From positions 1 through 7,238 of the forward strand of contig DAOVSY010000150.1 in NCBI GenBank assembly GCA_030633365.1: 7,238 bases of DNA, in the 5' to 3' direction. The translations under genes and the position numbers were made by a program. Every line of letters starts with the position of its first letter. The stretch's first letter is position 1. Source of the stretch: Spirochaetaceae bacterium. Lineage in GTDB: Bacteria > Spirochaetota > Spirochaetia > B11-G9. Positions 6,458-7,238 of this stretch are shown here, piece by piece. A model generated the notes under the pieces. That model was not told the DNA's origin and made no database searches. It saw only the letters and a list, made by a program, of their open reading frames with translations.

Positions 6458-7238
6458 CTAAATAAAGAAACCAGCTATATATTTTGCTACATCCAAACCT
6501 ATATTTTTAAATACTTGCGGTTTTAGTTTTTGTTCAAAAAACTCATCAAGCTTTTTACTTGCCTGTGAAATTTGCTCTTCATTATGATACAGGCTGACAT
6601 GAGTAGCTCCGTCTATCCAGTACAGTTCTTTATCATCCTGAGCATTATCATATGCTGTTTGAGTCAGATCTGCCGTCATAGCTTTAGTTCCTGCAATAAA
6701 CAATACAGGTTTGGATAATGACGATATTACGTTTTTAATATCCAGTGCGGCAAAAAGTGCATAAGAAGAAATATCTGCCTGATTTTTCCAGGTAGGATAT
6801 TTTTCCTGATTGCCTACATAATATTCATAGGCCTCATTGGCAAATATATTTGTTTCATCTGACGGATTACTTATAACAGGAAAATAAGTAACTTCCCCTG
6901 TGTCATCATATTTCTGCCTTGCATCACCTGCCATTGCAAGGATGGCATCTCCTCCTGAAACAGCAATCAATCCCTTAAAACTTAATGTTCCACTTATTGT
7001 TGCAACTGCTTTAATTCTTGTATCCCCAACAGCAGTTTGTACAAGATAACCGGCTCCGGCACAAATACCCACAGCTCCAATTTTATTTTCATTAACCTGC
7101 TCCAATGAACGGATAAAACTTACAGCGCTTTTGATATCTTCAGATTTCATATAAAGATTTTCTGTTGACCTGGGCTCCCCATCGCTTTCACCATAAGTAC
7201 GATGATCAAAGGCAAGTGTTATATATCCACTTTCTGCC
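6458..7238 (-). CDS. Paralogous alpha/beta hydrolase with Cys nucleophile, 5' end outside the window
   Basis: The frame is open to the right edge. Reading leftward from base 7237 it encodes AESGYITLAFDHRTYGESDG, which aligns with residues 83-102 of the downstream hydrolase. The Met codon at 7150-7148 is therefore internal and about 80 N-terminal residues, including any signal peptide, are missing. The elbow is G-I-C-A-G (Cys codon at 7063-7061) and the His lies in GATHVSLYH. Over the 89 residues starting at the KSEDI block, about 60 are identical to the neighbour, so this is a tandem duplication that has diverged. Differences include Lys for the neighbour's Glu275 and a shorter middle segment. 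The C terminus runs about 18 residues longer, ending in the hydrophobic KNIGLDVAKYIAGFFI. It is probably the promoter-proximal member of the three-gene minus-strand operon visible here. Confidence 0.85.
   Translation of the reverse strand, partial: AESGYITLAFDHRTYGESDGEPRSTENLYMKSEDIKSAVSFIRSLEQVNENKIGAVGICAGAGYLVQTAVGDTRIKAVATISGTLSFKGLIAVSGGDAILAMAGDARQKYDDTGEVTYFPVISNPSDETNIFANEAYEYYVGNQEKYPTWKNQADISSYALFAALDIKNVISSLSKPVLFIAGTKAMTADLTQTAYDNAQDDKELYWIDGATHVSLYHNEEQISQASKKLDEFFEQKLKPQVFKNIGLDVAKYIAGFFI

Noticed and set aside
6458..7150. A 230-residue hydrolase starting at the Met codon at 7150-7148.
   Set aside because: The frame is open to the right edge and the upstream codons align with the paralogue's AFDHRGYGESDG region, so this Met is internal.

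Overview
The window comes from a low-GC bacterium. Membrane-lipid and cell-envelope genes dominate. The species cannot be fixed from the sequence. Exported and lipobox signal sequences, a FloA/NfeD operon and a lysoplasmalogenase-family gene fit anaerobic lineages such as spirochaetes or clostridia, but this is a weak inference. No RNA genes, mobile elements, CRISPR arrays or replication origins were seen, and no stretch over 300 bases lacks a gene.

Left, plus strand (1-2880): a tightly packed operon. It holds the 3' part of a long NfeD protein, a second short NfeD-like protein overlapping it by ATGA, the bacterial flotillin FloA three bases downstream, and a small single-pass membrane protein overlapping the floA end. 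A hairpin just after the last stop (2884-2912) probably ends this operon. The set matches the known nfeD-floA arrangement for membrane microdomains, with two NfeD proteins instead of one and an extra small membrane protein.

Middle (2920-4300): a monocistronic SRPBCC-fold protein (2981-3427, plus) with its own candidate promoter. Convergent to it is a YhhN/lysoplasmalogenase-family membrane protein (3476-4150, minus). The 194-base gap upstream of the latter holds a candidate promoter and a perfect 24-bp palindrome.

Right, minus strand (4345-7238): a hydrolase operon read leftward from beyond the right edge. It has two tandem paralogous alpha/beta hydrolases with a Cys nucleophile (dienelactone-hydrolase-like). 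The first is cut by the window edge; the second carries a signal peptide. After them comes a lipoprotein esterase of the LpqC/polyhydroxybutyrate-depolymerase/feruloyl-esterase type, coupled by an ATGA overlap. Together they look like an envelope or periplasmic ester-hydrolysing set of unknown substrate. I see no clearly new system. The items most worth a second look are the palindrome, the diverged Cys-hydrolase pair and the small protein downstream of floA.
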